Source: Betaproteobacteria bacterium (GTDB lineage Bacteria > Pseudomonadota > Gammaproteobacteria > Burkholderiales > Casimicrobiaceae). From it: a DNA stretch of 7,877 nucleotides. The stretch lies in the NCBI GenBank assembly GCA_003153335.1, contig PLYG01000335.1, positions 294 to 8,170 on the forward strand. The letters are read 5' to 3'. Below are positions 7,334-7,877 of this stretch, one piece after another. Position numbers and translations under genes: made by a program. Below the pieces are notes generated by a model. The model did not search any database. It had not been told where the DNA came from and saw only the letters and a list, made by a program, of their open reading frames with translations. The number at the start of each line of letters is the position of its first letter. Positions within the stretch are counted from its first letter, which is position 1.

Positions 7334-7371
7334 TCCCGCCTTAATCGGCGACCCAACGATAGGCTTCACAT

Positions 7372-7404
7372 ACGGCGCCGGCCGGGCCCCGGCATTCACG
7401 CCGT
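7372..7404. terminator. GC-rich hairpin between convergent genes, possible terminator
   Basis: An inverted repeat begins 39 bp after the REC-EAL stop: ACGGC+GCCGG (7372-7381), loop CCGGGCC, then CCGGC (7389-7393), a 6 nt bulge ATTCAC and GCCGT (7400-7404). It gives two stacked 5 bp stems. There is no proper T-run after it (TGTCTTG), so it is a weak intrinsic-terminator candidate. Its place between convergent genes fits transcript-end function. The rest of the gap (7334-7491) shows no gene or RNA that I can recognise. Confidence 0.35.
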
Positions 7405-7491
7405 TGTCTTGAAGAAAGTTTTGCAAGAAGCATAGTCCGGAATTCCGACAGCGGCGTCCACACCGAACCCTCTGGCAATACGGCACAGGCT

Positions 7492-7877
7492 TTACCAGTT
7501 CACCCAGCGCCGCAGCAGTGACTGAATCGTCGGCGTCAGACGCGTGCGAGTGTAGGCATCTGCCGCCATCCTGATTGCTTCAGCCTGCGTCGGATAGGCG
7601 TGAATGACGCGGGCGAGTGTGCGCAGACCAATCCCCGCGACCATCGCCACGGTGATTTCGTTAATCATTTCGCCCGCGTGACGGGCAACGATGGTCGCGC
7701 CGAGAATGCGGTCCGTCCGTTCCTTGACGTGGATTTTCACAAAACCCGTTTCCTCGCCATCGGCGATGGCGCGATCCACGTCATGCATCGGAATCGTGAA
7801 CGTCTTGACCGGGATGTCTTGATCGCGCGCCTCCCAGACATAGAGGCCGACGTGGGCAATCTCCGGGTCGGTGTAGG
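7492..7877 (-). CDS. FAD-dependent disulfide oxidoreductase (MerA/Lpd superfamily), C-terminal part
   Basis: The last 127 codons of a pyridine nucleotide-disulfide oxidoreductase; the frame is open to the right edge, so the true start lies outside (the Met at 7788 is internal). Visible is the dimerisation domain: YTDPEIAHVGL at the edge, then TGFVKIHV, ILGATIVARHAGEMINEIT and HAYPTQAEA near the C-terminus. The last supplies the His-x6-Glu pair used as the base at the partner subunit's disulfide in lipoamide dehydrogenase and relatives. The protein ends RRWVNW and has no C-terminal vicinal cysteine pair, which true mercuric reductase MerA uses to take Hg(II). So, although such genes are often named mercuric reductase, a role in mercury reduction is not supported by this part. 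The substrate is unknown. It is convergent with the REC-EAL gene and separate from the plus-strand cluster. Confidence 0.9.
   Translation of the reverse strand, partial: YTDPEIAHVGLYVWEARDQDIPVKTFTIPMHDVDRAIADGEETGFVKIHVKERTDRILGATIVARHAGEMINEITVAMVAGIGLRTLARVIHAYPTQAEAIRMAADAYTRTRLTPTIQSLLRRWVNW

Noticed and set aside
7438..7447. A 10 bp palindrome CGGAATTCCG in the convergent gap.
   Set aside because: Too short and isolated; it is not next to a promoter and is not repeated in the window.
7088..7486. A 132-codon minus-strand frame covering the convergent gap.
   Set aside because: About 60% of it is antisense to the EAL domain, and its first part has no recognisable motif.
1..7877. Looked for CRISPR arrays, tRNA/rRNA genes, insertion sequences and direct repeats.
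   Set aside because: None seen: no regularly spaced repeats, no transposase frames and no tRNA-like cloverleaf were found by eye.

Overview
The window is about 7.9 kb of GC-rich DNA with tightly packed genes. The protein styles (a TPREEEP-type RND pump, a hybrid kinase with Hpt domain, a RocR/PvrR-like REC-EAL protein) suggest a Pseudomonadota chromosome, most likely beta or gamma. This lineage call is inference; no rRNA or other marker gene is present.

Layout. On the minus strand, positions 1-2512 hold a two-gene efflux operon: a periplasmic adaptor (membrane fusion protein), then an RND inner-membrane permease that runs off the left edge, so only its first 486 residues are here. A short AT-rich divergent promoter region (about 2576-2611) separates this operon from a plus-strand run of four genes with 7, 23 and 18 bp between them: an ArsR-family repressor, a class I SAM-dependent methyltransferase, a soluble hybrid histidine kinase (PAS-HisKA-HATPase-pseudoreceiver-REC-Hpt) and a REC-EAL response regulator predicted to degrade cyclic di-GMP. 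A 158 bp convergent gap with a GC-rich hairpin follows. The right edge holds the C-terminal part of a minus-strand flavin disulfide oxidoreductase of the mercuric reductase/lipoamide dehydrogenase superfamily.

How the genes may work together. The promoter region has a near-consensus sigma-70 promoter facing each way. A perfect 14 bp palindrome fills most of the -35/-10 spacer of the efflux promoter and also overlaps the arsR promoter. The simplest reading is that the ArsR protein represses both directions and is released by an unknown chemical signal, turning on the pump and the arsR-methyltransferase genes together. The spacing makes it possible that the kinase and the c-di-GMP phosphodiesterase are on the same transcript, which would tie toxic-compound efflux and methylation to a biofilm/motility switch. 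That link is the most interesting hypothesis here and is unproven.

The phosphorelay itself can be traced residue by residue: H165 in HisKA, D606 in REC, H743 in Hpt, then D61 of the REC-EAL protein.
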